A stretch of 64,000 nt of DNA from Symbiodinium natans (GCA_905221605.1 CAJNDS010000247.1:616638-680637), one strand, 5' to 3'. Positions 1 to 9,843 are shown, counted from the first letter of the stretch. Numbers and translations are program-made. The notes: generated by a model not told the origin, from the letters alone.

Positions 1-1
1 G

Positions 2-1116
2 CAGCTGCTCGGGGTCGTCGTGACCCACGTCGACGACCTCTTCAGCACCGGCGAGGGCGAGATTTACGAGGCGACCCTGAGGGAGATGGAGGTCGAGCTT
101 CACTTAACCGTTAAGCGGGGCAACTTTCGGTTCTGCGGCAAGAATGTGCGCCAGGAGAACGGTGAGATCTTTCTGGACCAGATGGACGCCGTTGAGGGCA
201 TCGACTACATGATCTTCCCCAAGGACCGCCGCAAGTGTGTGAACAGTCCCCTTACCGCGGCTGAGATCACCTCCTTCCGCGGGCTCATTGGACAGATGGG
301 CTGGGTGGCACGCCAAAGCCGACCAGATTTGCTGGTGGATGTCAGTGTCGCGGCACAGTCTATGGGGGCTCCAAAAGTGAGCGATGTGATAGCTTTGAAC
401 AAGGCTGTGAAGGTCCTGAAGGACGTCGGACACTCGCTGGTGCTTCCGAAAGGGAGACTTTGCCCTTAAGGATGCTGTGGTGTTTTGCTTCTCTGATAGC
501 AGCTTTGCGAACCTCGGCGACAGCAAGTCTCAGTGCGGCTACATCGTCGGGTTGTCGGATGAGAAGATCTACACCGGGAAGGAGGCCCACCTCTTCGTCA
601 CTGAGGCCTACTCTGGAGGCATCAAGCGGGTGTGTCGCAGCACTCTCGCTGCCGAATCCAATGGCTTCTTGGCTGGAGCTGAAGCTGCCGAGTACATGCG
701 AGCACTGTTGATGGAGCTGGTTCATCCTGGGGTCCCACTTCGGGATTTGGATGACTTTTACCTCAAGAAGAAGATCATCGCCTTCACCGATGCCCGCAGC
801 TTGGAACAGACTTTGAACAAGGATGCTGGCCAGCCGTCAGACAAGCGAGTGAAGATCCGTCGCCCAGATCAAAGAACTTCTAGGTGATAACCACTTTGAA
901 GATGATGCCCCGTTGTTTGCCCGCTGGGCGGATACCTCGAAGATGCTGGCCGACGTCCTCACTAAGACGGGATGTGATCGCCAGCCTTTAGTGGACGTTC
1001 TGATGAATGGCCGCTGGACGCTTGAGCCCTCAGAGGCAGCCAAAATGAAGAAGCTTTTAGTCCAGGCTGGCAGGCACTCCCGGAAGGCCGCCCTACAGCG
1101 TGCCGAGGACGGGTGA
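2..1116 (+). pseudogene. Ty1/copia retrotransposon pol remnant (RT C-terminus and RNase H)
   Basis: Three successive frames (2-469, 477-887, 913-1116) together read like the end of a copia polyprotein. The first has the reverse-transcriptase active-site block HVDDLFSTG and, further on, the copia-type block FRGLIGQMGWVARQSRPDLL. The second has RNase H-like motifs (SDSSFANLGDSKSQCGY, then TDARSLEQTLNK). The third has WADTSKMLADVLTK, matching the ADxLTK end motif of copia RNase H. Two frame changes, near 470 and 890, break the gene, so it is a decayed fragment whose 5' part lies outside the window. No LTR was recognised downstream. Family knowledge: RT and RNase H copy element RNA into DNA. Confidence 0.85.
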
Positions 1117-1248
1117 AAATCTATCACCTTTGCAGAAGCACGGCATTGATGTATAGGCTTATCGCCGTGGCACCGGCTCACTGCAGGGCGCCCTTAGTGC
1201 AAAGGGAAAAAGCTGCCATTGATCCTGCGCGCCGCCGCTTGGATTTTC

Positions 1249-1293
1249 ACCCAGTTATAGTTGGCTAGTAAGTACCATGAACCTTCAAGTACA
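1249..1293. repeat. foldback element family A, right arm only
   Basis: Contains the family A arm core AGTAAGTACCATGAACCTTC followed by AAGTAC; the left arm is missing or decayed. Confidence 0.6.
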
Positions 1294-1389
1294 TGCAGCT
1301 CTGGGCCCTCTGCTGTGCCTGCGAGTCGTCTTTGTTTGCAAGACGACTGGCAGACCGATTTCACTTCCTGGGGGCACTTGATGCCACGG

Positions 1390-1625
1390 ACAGGGTTTTT
1401 AGGGGTTGAGGGTTTGGGTTTAGGGTTCCCTATAAGCAGCCCTAAACCATCCCAAACCATCAGTTCTCAGCCCCGCAGGGACCTCGACCACCCTAAACCC
1501 TAAACCCTAAACCCTAAACCCTAAACCCTAAACCCTAAACCCTAAACCCTAAACCCTAAACCCTAAACCCCAAACCCTAAACCCTAAACCCTAAACCCTA
1601 AACCCTAAACCCTAAACCCTAAACC
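1390..1625. repeat. interstitial telomeric repeats, CCCTAAA orientation
   Basis: Degenerate TTTAGGG units at 1390-1427, then a nearly pure CCCTAAA array from 1491 to 1625 with one CCCCAAA variant. The rest of 1117-2210 shows only foldback family A copies and no convincing exon. Confidence 0.95.
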
Positions 1626-1723
1626 TTCCTAGAAAAGCCAGGCTCGCTGCAAGATCGCTGTCGGCCCTCCGCAGCCCTGGTGCCTCGAAGTGCTGCGGGT
1701 GATTTCTGTTCTGTGCTGCAGTC

Positions 1724-1814
1724 CTACTTGGAGGTTCAGGTACTTATTAACCAATTATAGCTGTACAGTTAGAAGTACAGTTATAATTAATAAGTACCAT
1801 GAACCTCCAAGTAG
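1724..1814. repeat. foldback element family A, complete copy (MITE-like)
   Basis: A 91-bp inverted repeat. The left arm begins CTACTTGGAGGTTCA and the right arm ends TGAACCTCCAAGTAG; arms of about 27 nt match with one gap. The AT-rich interior itself folds (AACTGTAC/GTACAGTT type). It has no coding capacity. Confidence 0.85.
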
Positions 1815-2210
1815 AGGGGCGGAAACTTAGGAAGTTTAGGGATCAGGTTGCTGGGTTGAGGGTTTTTTTTTGCTTAGCCTGGACTCGGGCTTCGTTTGGG
1901 CTTAGAATTTTGAAGGTTCAAAGTCGCGACACTTGGAAATTGTTGGAACCTGGGAAGTTCCACTCCTGCAGCAGCCGCTGCTTAGTCTGTAGGGTTTGGC
2001 TCTGATTCATCTGGCAAAGTTGCGGTAGCATCGGGAGCATCCGCAGCCGTTTCCTGTCCAGCCAGGGTGCAGCTTTCGGAGGGTCTGTATCTTCCTTCTT
2101 ACGGCAGTGTGGACCTGTCCGTGCTGTCGCTTGCTTGAGAATTGCAGGCTTTCATGTTGTGGTTTGCCTTGCGTACCATTGTGCACCCAAGACTCCTGGA
2201 CTCTAAGCTC

Positions 2211-2286
2211 CCGAAACCCTAAACCCTAAACCCGAAACCCGAAACCCTAAACCCTAAACCCTAAACCCTAAACTCCCGAAACCCTT
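2211..2286. repeat. interstitial telomeric repeats, CCCTAAA orientation
   Basis: CCCTAAA units with CCCGAAA variants, directly upstream of the candidate exon at 2295. Confidence 0.95.
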
Positions 2287-2294
2287 CTTCCCTG

Positions 2295-2543
2295 CAAGGC
2301 AAGTCATGGCAGGCATGGTACATGTACAATCGAATCAAGAAGCAGCGGGAGTCGGCAGTTCCGTTGCAGGGCCTCTTGGCTTCATGGTTTAGGGTTTAGG
2401 AAGTTTAGGGTTAGGGTTTAGGGTTTAGGGTTTAGGGTTTAGGGTTTAGGGTTTAGGGTTTAGGGTTTAGGGTTTAGGGTTTAGGGTTTAGGGACAGACT
2501 GCAACATCTCAGACTGCAACATCATAACAGCGGGCCAGGTTGA
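2295..2543 (+). CDS. candidate two-exon coding unit with telomeric intron, unknown protein
   Basis: Exon 1 (2295-2386) reads a natural-looking peptide including WYMYNRIKKQRESA. It ends at a GTTTAGGG donor. The intron (2387-2491, 105 nt) is telomere repeat ending TTTAG. Exon 2 (2492-2543) continues in phase with DRLQHLRLQHH and stops. Left exon border uncertain; product unknown. The short second exon makes the join suggestive rather than proven. Confidence 0.4.
2387..2491 (+). repeat. telomeric (TTTAGGG)n array, proposed intron
   Basis: 105 nt of TTTAGGG repeats with one variant unit. It begins with GT of GTTTAGGG and ends with AG of TTTAG. Confidence 0.6.
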
Positions 2544-2576
2544 ATACTGTGCTGCATTTGTGAGAGAGCGGCTTGA

Positions 2577-3068
2577 ATGCCCAGGAGTGCAATACACAGT
2601 GACGCAGAGATCGAGAGCACGCCTGCCGTTACCGACGTTTTCGAGAATCTTTGCTGCCACTTCGGGGGTCGCCGCACCGGATGCAACCATCTGTCAGTCA
2701 AGCCCGACAGACGTCAGCGGGAAGCTATGCAGGGCCTGTCTTCACGGGAGCTGTTGGAGATGCTGCTTATGCAGTTGTCGAGGCGCGCAGCTTGTGCTGG
2801 ACTGGTTTTCGAGTCTTTCGAAATTCAGCAGGAGCTTCACCAAGCACTTGCCAAATCCAGAATCGAGGACGCAAGCCTGAAGCCAGCACAGCATCGGAAC
2901 TTGTTGAAGCTGGTGTCGCGGATGAGTTGGTGCCAGTTCTTGCAGTTTGCCAAAACTTGCAGCGGCAGCGATCCTGTCTTCATCGACAATCTCCAGAGAC
3001 GGATGGCCAGCCTCCGACACGGCGTCATTCCAAACGAAGAGACCCGTGGCCCTTCATTCTGGCTCTGA
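2577..3068 (+). CDS. hypothetical protein, intronless member of a local paralogous pair
   Basis: A 163-residue frame from an ATG to TGA. It is related over most of its length to the coding blocks at 14895-15746: both share CCHFGGR, RQRE, RELLEMLL-QLSRRA, AGLV-ESF, LHQA, LKP, then a helix around RMSWCQFLQFAK, and end FWL. Mostly helical and cysteine-containing; no known domain recognised. Unlike its paralogue it has no intron between the QQ and ELHQ positions. A TTTAGGG array lies just upstream. Preservation of two divergent copies suggests real coding sequence; the N-terminal 25 residues have no counterpart and the start is uncertain. Confidence 0.65.
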   Translation: MPRSAIHSDAEIESTPAVTDVFENLCCHFGGRRTGCNHLSVKPDRRQREAMQGLSSRELLEMLLMQLSRRAACAGLVFESFEIQQELHQALAKSRIEDASLKPAQHRNLLKLVSRMSWCQFLQFAKTCSGSDPVFIDNLQRRMASLRHGVIPNEETRGPSFWL

Positions 3069-3960
3069 GTTTTTTGTGCTACTCACACCCTCTTCCTCGG
3101 TGTAGGCTTGCGTAAGCTTACGCATCTGGCAGTTCCGCCGATGCGTCAGGTAGGGGAAGGAGACACTTACTGAGCCGTTCAGGCGAAAGGCCAACGCAAG
3201 GTCGACGTCTTTAAGGTTCACCTTTCTCACATGATGCAGTCATGTTGTACAGCCTTCCAGAAGTGTTTGTATGTTTCACGTGAGGGCCTGCCCTCTAGAA
3301 CAGTAATGAACAGTAGAGACCTCCGTCCTCAGTGACTTCAGAGTCCAAGGCAGAGAAATCACTCCCAATCTTCGGCAGCCCTAAACCCGAAGCCTAATGT
3401 CTAAACACTTTAAGCCCTAAACCCTAAGCTTTGGGGATTTATCCGGCCAAGTTGGGGTGATACAGAGAAGATTGACATGACCTGGCCCCTGTGCAAGGGC
3501 GATAAGGACGACATGCGTGCATCGAGAAGCCTGCCAAGTTAAAAAAAGCACTGGGACTGCCGGGGGGGGGGGTGCAGGTGGGGAATGCCCCTTGCTCGCT
3601 TTTGGGCTTTGATTGTATCCTATGTTTGTATCCTATGAGTGGCACTTACGATGTCGTGGTGTGACACTATGCGGGCAAAGCGGGCCGAGTGGGTCGAGGA
3701 GGGTAGGCGAGTGAGACACGCCGTCAAACTCTCTCACCGCTCTGACACTCAGCAAACTGCCCCAGCCCACTAAACTATCCTAAACTCCCAAACCCCAAAC
3801 CCCAAACCCCAAACCCCAAACCCGAAACCCAAACCCGAAACCCGAAACCCGAAGCCCAAAGCCAGCCGACCCTGAACCCGAGCTGCCTCCTCCGACGGGT
3901 TCCCTGCTGTGCAGGCGGGGACCGCCTCGTCCGCGCGAACGCTCGGCATCCTAGGGACGA
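3069..3960. other. non-coding stretch with degenerate telomeric repeats
   Basis: Holds scattered CCCTAAA units (3380-3425), a G-run near 3560 and a CCCCAAA/CCCGAAA array at 3778-3866. A GC-rich block at 3880-3955 could be an exon, but no frame is clearly better than the others. Confidence 0.6.
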
Positions 3961-4070
3961 CCCAAAGAGCCCAATACCCCTTAACTAAGGAATATTCCTT
4001 AAATCACAATAAGGATCCCTGTATAACTTTAGGTATATTCCTTAGTTTAAGGGTATTGGGCTCTCTGGGG
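3961..4070. repeat. foldback element family C, complete copy (MITE-like)
   Basis: Arms of about 30 nt: left CCCAAAGAGCCCAATACCCC plus TTAACTAAGGAATATTCC; right GGTATATTCCTTAGTTTAAG plus GGTATTGGGCTCTCTGGG. Total 110 bp. Other members include 61194-61315. Confidence 0.8.
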
Positions 4071-4252
4071 ATCTTTGTGTTTCGACTTGGGGTCGTGTCG
4101 ATTGAGATGATGCTGTTTAGCGGTTGGTCCGACAGTTGAACAGAGCCAGAGTTCAGCGCGGCACTCATGTGTACAGGGAGATGTGGATTCGATCCACGTA
4201 GTTTGCTTTTTTGAACTTTGACATTTCCAACCCTTCAGAAAAAAGCTTAGGG

Positions 4253-4333
4253 TTCAGCTTCAAGACCAAGCCCAAGGTTGTCGGTGCCGTGGACGAGTTC
4301 TGTTCCCGCCTCTTTGAGGCTCTTTCCAGCTAG
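4253..4333 (+). CDS. candidate terminal exon, unknown protein
   Basis: Open frame reading FKTKPKVVGAVDEFCSRLFE then a stop at 4331. Codon and residue usage look coding; the upstream splice border is unclear. Confidence 0.35.
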   Translation, partial: FSFKTKPKVVGAVDEFCSRLFEALSS

Positions 4334-4515
4334 ACCGAAGCACACTCTTAGAATTGCCTTTCTAGCTCCTTACTTGTTTTCGAACTGGAGGGCAGTGATC
4401 TTGCCAGAAGGGAAGCACGAAACCAAAGCACACTGGACCGCTCGCAACCTCCTGGGCCCATCAAAGTGGAGCCGCTGCTTTTGGCTGCTTCTGCCTGTGT
4501 GCACGCGGGCTTGGC

Positions 4516-4640
4516 CTAAACCCTAAACCCTAAACCCTAAACCCTAAACCCTAAACCCTAAACCCTAAACCCGAGACCCTAGACCCTAGACCCTAGACCC
4601 TAAACCCTCAACCCTCAACCCTAAACCCTAAACCCTAACC
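4516..4640. repeat. interstitial telomeric repeats, CCCTAAA orientation
   Basis: CCCTAAA array with CCCTAGA and CCCTCAA variants, abutting the candidate exon at 4642. Confidence 0.95.
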
Positions 4641-4641
4641 C

Positions 4642-4735
4642 CCGGAGGAGCTGGACTACCGCCGCGAAGCGCATAACGCGCAGCGGTTCGCATCGCTCTA
4701 CGGCACGGGCCTTTGTTGCTCTGGCAGTGCGCCCG
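4642..4735 (+). CDS. candidate exon, unknown protein
   Basis: Open frame reading PEELDYRREAHNAQRFASLY. Directly preceded by a CCCTAAA array and followed 65 nt later by a TTTAGGG array. Borders not resolved. Confidence 0.35.
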
Positions 4736-4830
4736 CTCTTCTTTCATAGTATTCTGCAAGAGAAGAACGGCTGAGTTTTCTGTTCTTATAAAATACTGTC
4801 TAGGGTTTAGGGTTTTAGGGTTTAGGGTTT

Positions 4831-5085
4831 AGGGCTCCTGTGCTCACATCTGCTGTTTTGGAGATGACAGTTTACGAAGAACAACTCAGAGTCACCCACA
4901 GCGAAGGCAAGGGCGGTGCCTTCCAAGACCGGCTGCCGAGACCAGGTGCCTCCGTGTTCTGGTAGGGTTTAGGGTTTAGGGTTTAGGGTTTAGGGTTTAG
5001 GGTTTAGGGTTTAGGGTTTAGGGTTTAGGGTTTAGGGTTTAGGGTTTAGGGTTATAGGGTGGTTTCCAATTGGAGGATTCTGTAA
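4831..5085 (+). CDS. candidate two-exon unit with telomeric intron, unknown protein
   Basis: Exon 1 starts after a TTTAG acceptor formed by a short telomeric array (4801-4833). It reads VLEMTVYEEQLRVTHSEGKG and on to GASVF, ending at donor GTAGGG (4961/4962). Exon 2 (5058-5085) completes a Trp codon and adds VVSNWRIL before a stop. Intron 96 nt, all telomere-like. Exon 1 is convincing; exon 2 is short. Confidence 0.45.
4962..5057 (+). repeat. telomeric (TTTAGGG)n array, proposed intron
   Basis: Nearly pure TTTAGGG repeats starting GTAGGG and ending GGTTATAG. Confidence 0.6.
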
Positions 5086-5324
5086 GCCACGCCTTAAAAT
5101 GCTTTGCTGGACTATTAGGAGGTTGTATCGGGACTGAGTAGATTTATGATTGTTTTGGTGGGTGAGAGAGTAGTTATATGTTGTGATTGTAGGGCTCGCG
5201 GTTGGTGAGGTTGAAGATGTGATTCGCAGTGGGACAAAGTGCCGGTCTATGTACGCAGGTGTTGAAAGCTTGGCGGGTGAAGGCATCTTCTGTTCAGAGC
5301 ATGGGAGCTTCGGGCTCGAAAGAA

Positions 5325-5562
5325 CCCTAAACCCCAAACCCCAAACCCTAAACCCCAAACCCCAAACCCCAAACCCCAAACCCCAAACCCCAAACCCTAA
5401 ACCCTAAACCCCAAACCTTAAACCCTAAACCCTAAACCCTAAGCCCTAAACCCTAAACCCCAAACCCCAAACCCCAACCCTAAACCCTAAACCCTAAACC
5501 CCAACCCCGAACCCCAAACACCAAACCCGAAACCCTAAACCCTAAACCCTAAACCCTAAACA
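5325..5562. repeat. long interstitial telomeric array, CCCTAAA/CCCCAAA orientation
   Basis: About 235 bp of CCCTAAA and CCCCAAA units, one of the longest arrays in the window, ending at the candidate exon at 5565. Confidence 0.95.
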
Positions 5563-5564
5563 AG

Positions 5565-5666
5565 CGAGACAGGCCTAAAGATTCCCGATCTGGAAGCAGA
5601 CCTTTGCTCGCGCCCGGGGGCTCGGCACTTGCTGAGCTATGTGCCCTAAAGATTCGAGTCTCTTAA
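5565..5666 (+). CDS. candidate terminal exon, unknown protein
   Basis: Acceptor-like AAACAAG from the array end, then a frame reading RDRPKDSRSGSRPLLAPGGS followed by an Ala/Leu-rich helix and a stop. Basic and serine-rich. Confidence 0.45.
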   Translation, partial: RDRPKDSRSGSRPLLAPGGSALAELCALKIRVS

Positions 5667-5784
5667 AGGTTTAAGGGCTCGTGTTTGCGGGGTTTAAGGC
5701 TATGGCCCTCAGGGTAAACCCTTAGCCCACAGGGCCTCGGCGCTTGAAAACTTCGAGGGTTAGGGCCTTGGCGCACGCCGCTAG

Positions 5785-5877
5785 CACTGTCCGCTCTTCA
5801 ATGCTACCAGTACATGTCTCCCTGTCCTCCTTGGTGATTTGGACAGCCTCAGCCTGACTGACAGTCTAGGCTTCCAA
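5785..5877 (+). CDS. candidate internal exon, unknown protein
   Basis: 93 nt, exactly 31 codons, between a CGCTAG acceptor and a CCAA/GTATGG donor. Reads through LLGDLDSLSLTDSLGFQ. Confidence 0.45.
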
Positions 5878-6088
5878 GTATGGGCCCTTACTTTGGGGCC
5901 CTTCTTAGATACCGCCTATATACACCCATTAACACGGCATACTTCGGAGCCACTTGACGAAGGGCAGGGGACCGTACTAAGGGACATGGTTGTTGCGGCG
6001 CGCTCTGCGCATCACCAAATCCGAAGTTTGGCAAAACGGCGTAGGGCTCACGACCCACGACTTCCCTCACAAATCTCCTTCCACACAG

Positions 6089-6170
6089 CAATATATAGAC
6101 ATCTTGTTCGAATTCTCCAGCAGGATCGCAGGCAGGTTACATGATGTTGTGTTTGGAGCGGCTTTCAAAG
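6089..6170 (+). CDS. candidate internal exon, unknown protein
   Basis: 82 nt between acceptor TTCCACACAG and donor AAAG/GTAGGA. Reads QYIDILFEFSSRIAGRLHDV and on. Good splice consensus on both sides. Confidence 0.5.
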
Positions 6171-6227
6171 GTAGGATACTCGATACTTCTTAAGGGTCGT
6201 AGAAGTGTCATGCAATTCCCGTACTAG

Positions 6228-6342
6228 TCAATTGGCGAGGTGGTCAAAGAGTCGCAACGGTTGGGTTAACGATTCCTGCAAGTTCTTGTCCGCTGAGAGA
6301 AACAAAGCCTTTTGTGCGGAGCTGAACCGCTTAGGACTCTGA
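6228..6342 (+). CDS. candidate terminal exon, unknown protein
   Basis: After a TACTAG acceptor the frame reads ARWSKSRNGWVNDSCKFLS and on to a stop at 6340. The phase does not fit a direct join to 6089-6170, so they may belong to different transcripts. Confidence 0.4.
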
Positions 6343-6392
6343 GTTTCGGGCTTCCCGAACTTCAGTCAGTTATTGCGTCCTTTCAACCAGCA

Positions 6393-6443
6393 ATGGGGCG
6401 AAAAGAATATGTCGTTTGCAAGTGTGGAGCTTGGGTGTGGCAG
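6393..6443 (+). CDS. candidate first exon, CxC-type zinc-ribbon-like N-terminus
   Basis: ATG-initiated frame MGRKEYVVCKCGAWVWQ. The start resembles small dinoflagellate proteins with CxC zinc-ribbon-like motifs near the N-terminus (family resemblance recalled, not searched). The frame stops two codons later, so splicing near GTGTG/GCAGG or GCAG/GAAAG is assumed. The rest of the gene was not found. Confidence 0.4.
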
Positions 6444-7000
6444 GAAAGTTAATGCCGTAGGACATTTTCCTCACCTTAGGCCGGAGTACTCCTCCTGTGT
6501 TGGCCTCCGTAAGAACAGCTCATAACCCATAGCGGTTTTCGTCATGGACGTGCGGACCTTTACCTTGTATTTAACATTTAAGTTTAAGTTCCCACTGTTC
6601 CCAGTTCCAGACAAAAAAGCCTTATCCCTCAAACTGAAACCCCAAAAAGCATGTGAGCCCGCCCCCAGACTCAGCGAAATTTGACCCCACTCCCATATCC
6701 CACACTGCTGAGGTCGCCTTCTGGTGATGGAGCCGGCTGACTGAATTGTAGGAAGGGCTAAAAACCCCGTTCAGGATCCCTAAAGGTCGATTGCTTAGGT
6801 AAGGGGTATTGGCGTCTCTGGGGGGGAGGGAAGAGAGGCATGGTTTGTGTGCTTTCTTCCAGGGGCTTGCGTGAGTGGTGTTGAGGAGTCTTGAAGCAGT
6901 CTGGGTGCTTTCTTGGGTTTAGGGTTTTAGGATTCAGGGATCCGGCTTAGCCAGTGTGCGAACCGTAAAACTCCTTAAGCCCATTCCAGAAGGCCTGAAG
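6444..7000. other. non-coding stretch
   Basis: No convincing exon. A decayed family C arm lies near 6780-6830 (AAGGGGTATTGG). Confidence 0.5.
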
Positions 7001-7010
7001 ATAGTTCTCA

Positions 7011-7211
7011 TTGCAATGCTCCGAGGTATCTTCGGCCACAACGTTACACGTCGGTTCTTGCGTGGATGAAGGATGTTTCCCCTCAGCCAGCCTTGAACAG
7101 ATGGTGACTGTGCTTGGACTTCTAAGCATGATTCGGAACCGAACAGTTATCGATCTGGAGCCCCCGCACGAGCCTTGTCAGAGTCTACTCCAAATACTAG
7201 GACCAGAGTAG
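7011..7211 (+). CDS. candidate exon, unknown protein
   Basis: Open frame containing SLEQMVTVLGLLSMIRNRTV followed by IDLEPPHE and a stop at 7209. An ATG opens the frame, but a splice acceptor upstream is equally likely. Confidence 0.35.
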   Translation: MQCSEVSSATTLHVGSCVDEGCFPSASLEQMVTVLGLLSMIRNRTVIDLEPPHEPCQSLLQILGPE

Positions 7212-7624
7212 GCCATTATTCAATTTTTTTGGGTTTAGGTTCCCTTGTAAGCCTCGTTAAACCAAGAAGGGGCACCCTTTTGTTCTTAGGGTACTCTTGG
7301 GTCTAGAATACTATGAAACATTCCTCAGTGTCATCCTGCTCAAAATCGCCACGTGGATTGATCCTTAAGTTATGATCCCTGTTGAGTACGCTGAATACAC
7401 GGGTCCGTATTAAGATAGTTGCTCGATGTTGTCCTCTCCCCCAGAACCCTAAACCCTAAACCCTCTCGATCAGAGCAACCCCTTCGCTTCTATCGAGGGG
7501 CCGCCGTTTTGAAAGTTACCGAGGTGGGTGGATGGGGAGCGACTCGTTGCGGAGAGCACCTCTAGCGAGGTCGGAGGGTTGATGGTGAGAACTATTCCTG
7601 GGCAGCTCTCGAAGTTGTTGGGTA

Positions 7625-7715
7625 CTATATATATATAATATATATATATATATATTATATAAATAAAAAACAAATAAATAAATAAACAAATAAATAAATA
7701 AATAATATATATGTA
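7625..7715. repeat. AT-rich microsatellite
   Basis: TA and TAAA repeats. Confidence 0.9.
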
Positions 7716-7726
7716 TATATGCACAG

Positions 7727-7824
7727 CCTGGCTTTGCCATCGGCACGCGCAAAAGAACTTTCGGGAACCTAACATACGGGCGTCCAGTCTCCTCGGGACG
7801 TTGAAGCTTGAGGGCTGTGCATAA
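7727..7824 (+). CDS. candidate terminal exon, unknown protein
   Basis: Acceptor TATGCACAG follows the microsatellite. The frame reads WLCHRHAQKNFREPNIRAS and stops at 7822. Confidence 0.4.
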
Positions 7825-7929
7825 CCATGCTTGTCTGAGAGCGTAGAGGGATGATGTGGGCCTGGCAGAGCGCAGTGTATCCACACCCCCCACGTTTGTG
7901 TAGCTGACGGGAGTTTCGGAAGGTAAGGC

Positions 7930-8460
7930 GCTAAACCCTAAACCCTGAACCCTGAACCCCAAACCCTAAACCCTAAAGCCCTAAGCCCCTAAGCCCTAAG
8001 CCTATGGACCCCACAAAGTTGATGCGTTCCATATGGCAATCCCCCGGGTAGCACTTGCGCCACTCCTTGGGGCCCTCAGATGCACTGGATGTCGAAAAAC
8101 CCAAGAGACCACGCCCTGCCTCCTATGTTAGGGCACTTAAGCGGCTTCTAAGTGGGTTCTAAGTGGCTCATAAGTACCATGAACCGTCAAGCAGCTATCA
8201 TGCAACAAGCCCTACAGCCTCCATCTTTTGGCCTTTTTCCCCTCTTGTAGGCTTCGGCTCGCCTATAAACTCCCAGGTCTAAAGCCCCAAAGGCCTGCAC
8301 CCAGCTCTGATTCCTCGGCTCTGTTTTACGTTGGGCTGCATTCTCGGGGTGCCCCAGAAACATGCGTCTTGCTTGTAGTGCGGGGTTAGGGGCTAGGGGT
8401 TAGGCAGATGCAAAGTGCCCCCGAGGCTTAGTGTCTTAGGGTTTGGGAGCCTTGCGCAGG
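7930..8460. other. telomeric units, family A arm and non-coding sequence
   Basis: CCCTAAA/CCCTGAA units at 7930-8005; a family A right arm at 8137-8194 (TAAGTACCATGAACCGTCAA); otherwise nothing recognised. Confidence 0.6.
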
Positions 8461-8529
8461 ACCTGCCTTTAGTAGAGCTGGGCATCACAGCCACCCTGCT
8501 GTCGGCTCCTTACGGGATTGGGCCAGCTT
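8460..8529 (+). CDS. candidate exon, unknown protein
   Basis: Acceptor TTGCGCAG, frame QDLPLVELGITATLLSAPYG, possible donor GCTT/GTTTG. Hydrophobic. Sequence from 8530 to 9093 is mostly T/G-rich and holds no clear gene. Confidence 0.4.
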
Positions 8530-9093
8530 GTTTGTTTACTTCATGCTGGGCCAGAGTTTGGGGTAGGCCTTTGCTTGTTTGCTTCATTCTGGGGCCAGGG
8601 TTTGGGGTTTAGGGTTTCGGGTTTCGCGCAGTTTCGGGTTTCGGGGTCCTGGGCTGGGTAGGGTTTATGCCTCATTCTCGGCTTGCCCTCACGGGCTTCC
8701 TGCAGGTCCCAAGTGGGGAACCACCTCCGCAGCATTCATGTAGGTATGAGAGGGGCCTACAACGCCCGAGTGTGAAATACTTGAGGGTTGAGTGTACAGG
8801 GTTTTGGGGTTTGTAGAATTTATAACGTTTGTAGTGTTTACAGATCTAGGTTTCGCTGCAGATTCACAGATTTAGGGTTTGCTGCAGATGAGTTACCCAA
8901 ATCAACCCCGCTTACAGTTGAGGCCTCACCTCATCGTACAATTCCTCTTCTAAGGACCCCCTGCCCCCCAAAAAATCGGGTACTCTAAGTTTGGGAACTC
9001 CCATTTTACTACTACACCCTACATCCCAAACCCAAAGCCCTGGCCCCCAACCCAAAGCCCTCATCCCTAAGCCTACAAAGCCAAAAGTCTCAG

Positions 9094-9160
9094 AGGCAGC
9101 TCCTCGGCACCGGCGTGATGCACACGGATCCGCATGGGGGCAACCTCCTGAAGGCGAATG
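9094..9160 (+). CDS. exon of an ABC1/ADCK (UbiB-like) atypical kinase
   Basis: Acceptor AAAAGTCTCAG, then the frame reads QLLGTGVMHTDPHGGNLLKA. The block GVxHxDPHxGNLL is the signature of the ABC1/ADCK/UbiB family (mitochondrial or plastid atypical kinases acting in quinone metabolism); D and N of DPHxGN are metal/ATP-site residues in that family. Donor AATG/GCTTAC would be a GC donor, common in dinoflagellates. The frame stops soon after, so it must be spliced or is a pseudogene fragment. Neighbouring exons of the same domain were not found. Confidence 0.6.
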
Positions 9161-9177
9161 GCTTACTATAGCTTCGG

Positions 9178-9300
9178 AATAATTCCTTTGAGAATATTCC
9201 CTTCTGGTCCCTACACAATTATACTAAAATACCACCCCCCCCCCCCCCCAAAAAAAAAAAAAAAAAACCTATTCTAGTACTTAAGGCCCCTATATTTCGT
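9178..9300. repeat. foldback-like element with C-run and A-run at its centre
   Basis: Related in style to family C (GGAATAATTCC, AAGGCCCCTATATTTC). The middle holds a long C-run (about 9234-9250) followed by an A-run. Confidence 0.5.
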
Positions 9301-9679
9301 GTCTTGGGGGTGCGGGCGGCCACGGGCTTTGAGCCGTCGCGGCTTTGCATTGGGGGTTTGACGGAAGAAGGTGGGTCGCTTGGTAGTTGTGGTTCTTTTG
9401 GGCCTAAAACCCCCTAAACCGTAGACCCTAAACCCAAACCCTAAACCAAACCCCTAAACCCTAAACCCTGCAGCTAAATGAGAGTCGCTTGACCTGTCAT
9501 GCTTCACGGCCTCTGCCACTTTTGTAGGGTTGGAGTTGGAGGAGGGTCCGTTAATTCGTGGGCCCGGAGCCCCATGTAAACTCGGCGACCTTCGTGCTGG
9601 TGTCTGCGCGTGTCTTTTGTAGACCTCCAACGATGCCCTGAAACCCTAAACCCCGATATCCGCAACATCGAAAAAAACC

Positions 9680-9830
9680 GAGTCTCCCCAGAATCTCCCC
9701 AGGGTCTCCCCAGGGTCTTTGCCGGGTTTTGCCAGGGTCTCCCCAGGTCCCAGGGTTTCCCATGGTCTTGTCAGGGTTCATCCAGGGTCTTTCCAGGGTC
9801 TCTCCAGGGTCTCCCCAAGTTCCTCAACAA
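9680..9830. repeat. minisatellite of about 11 bp (CCAGGGTCTCC)
   Basis: About a dozen imperfect copies of CCAGGGTCTCC and close variants. Confidence 0.85.
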
Positions 9831-9843
9831 CCCTAAGCCCCAG

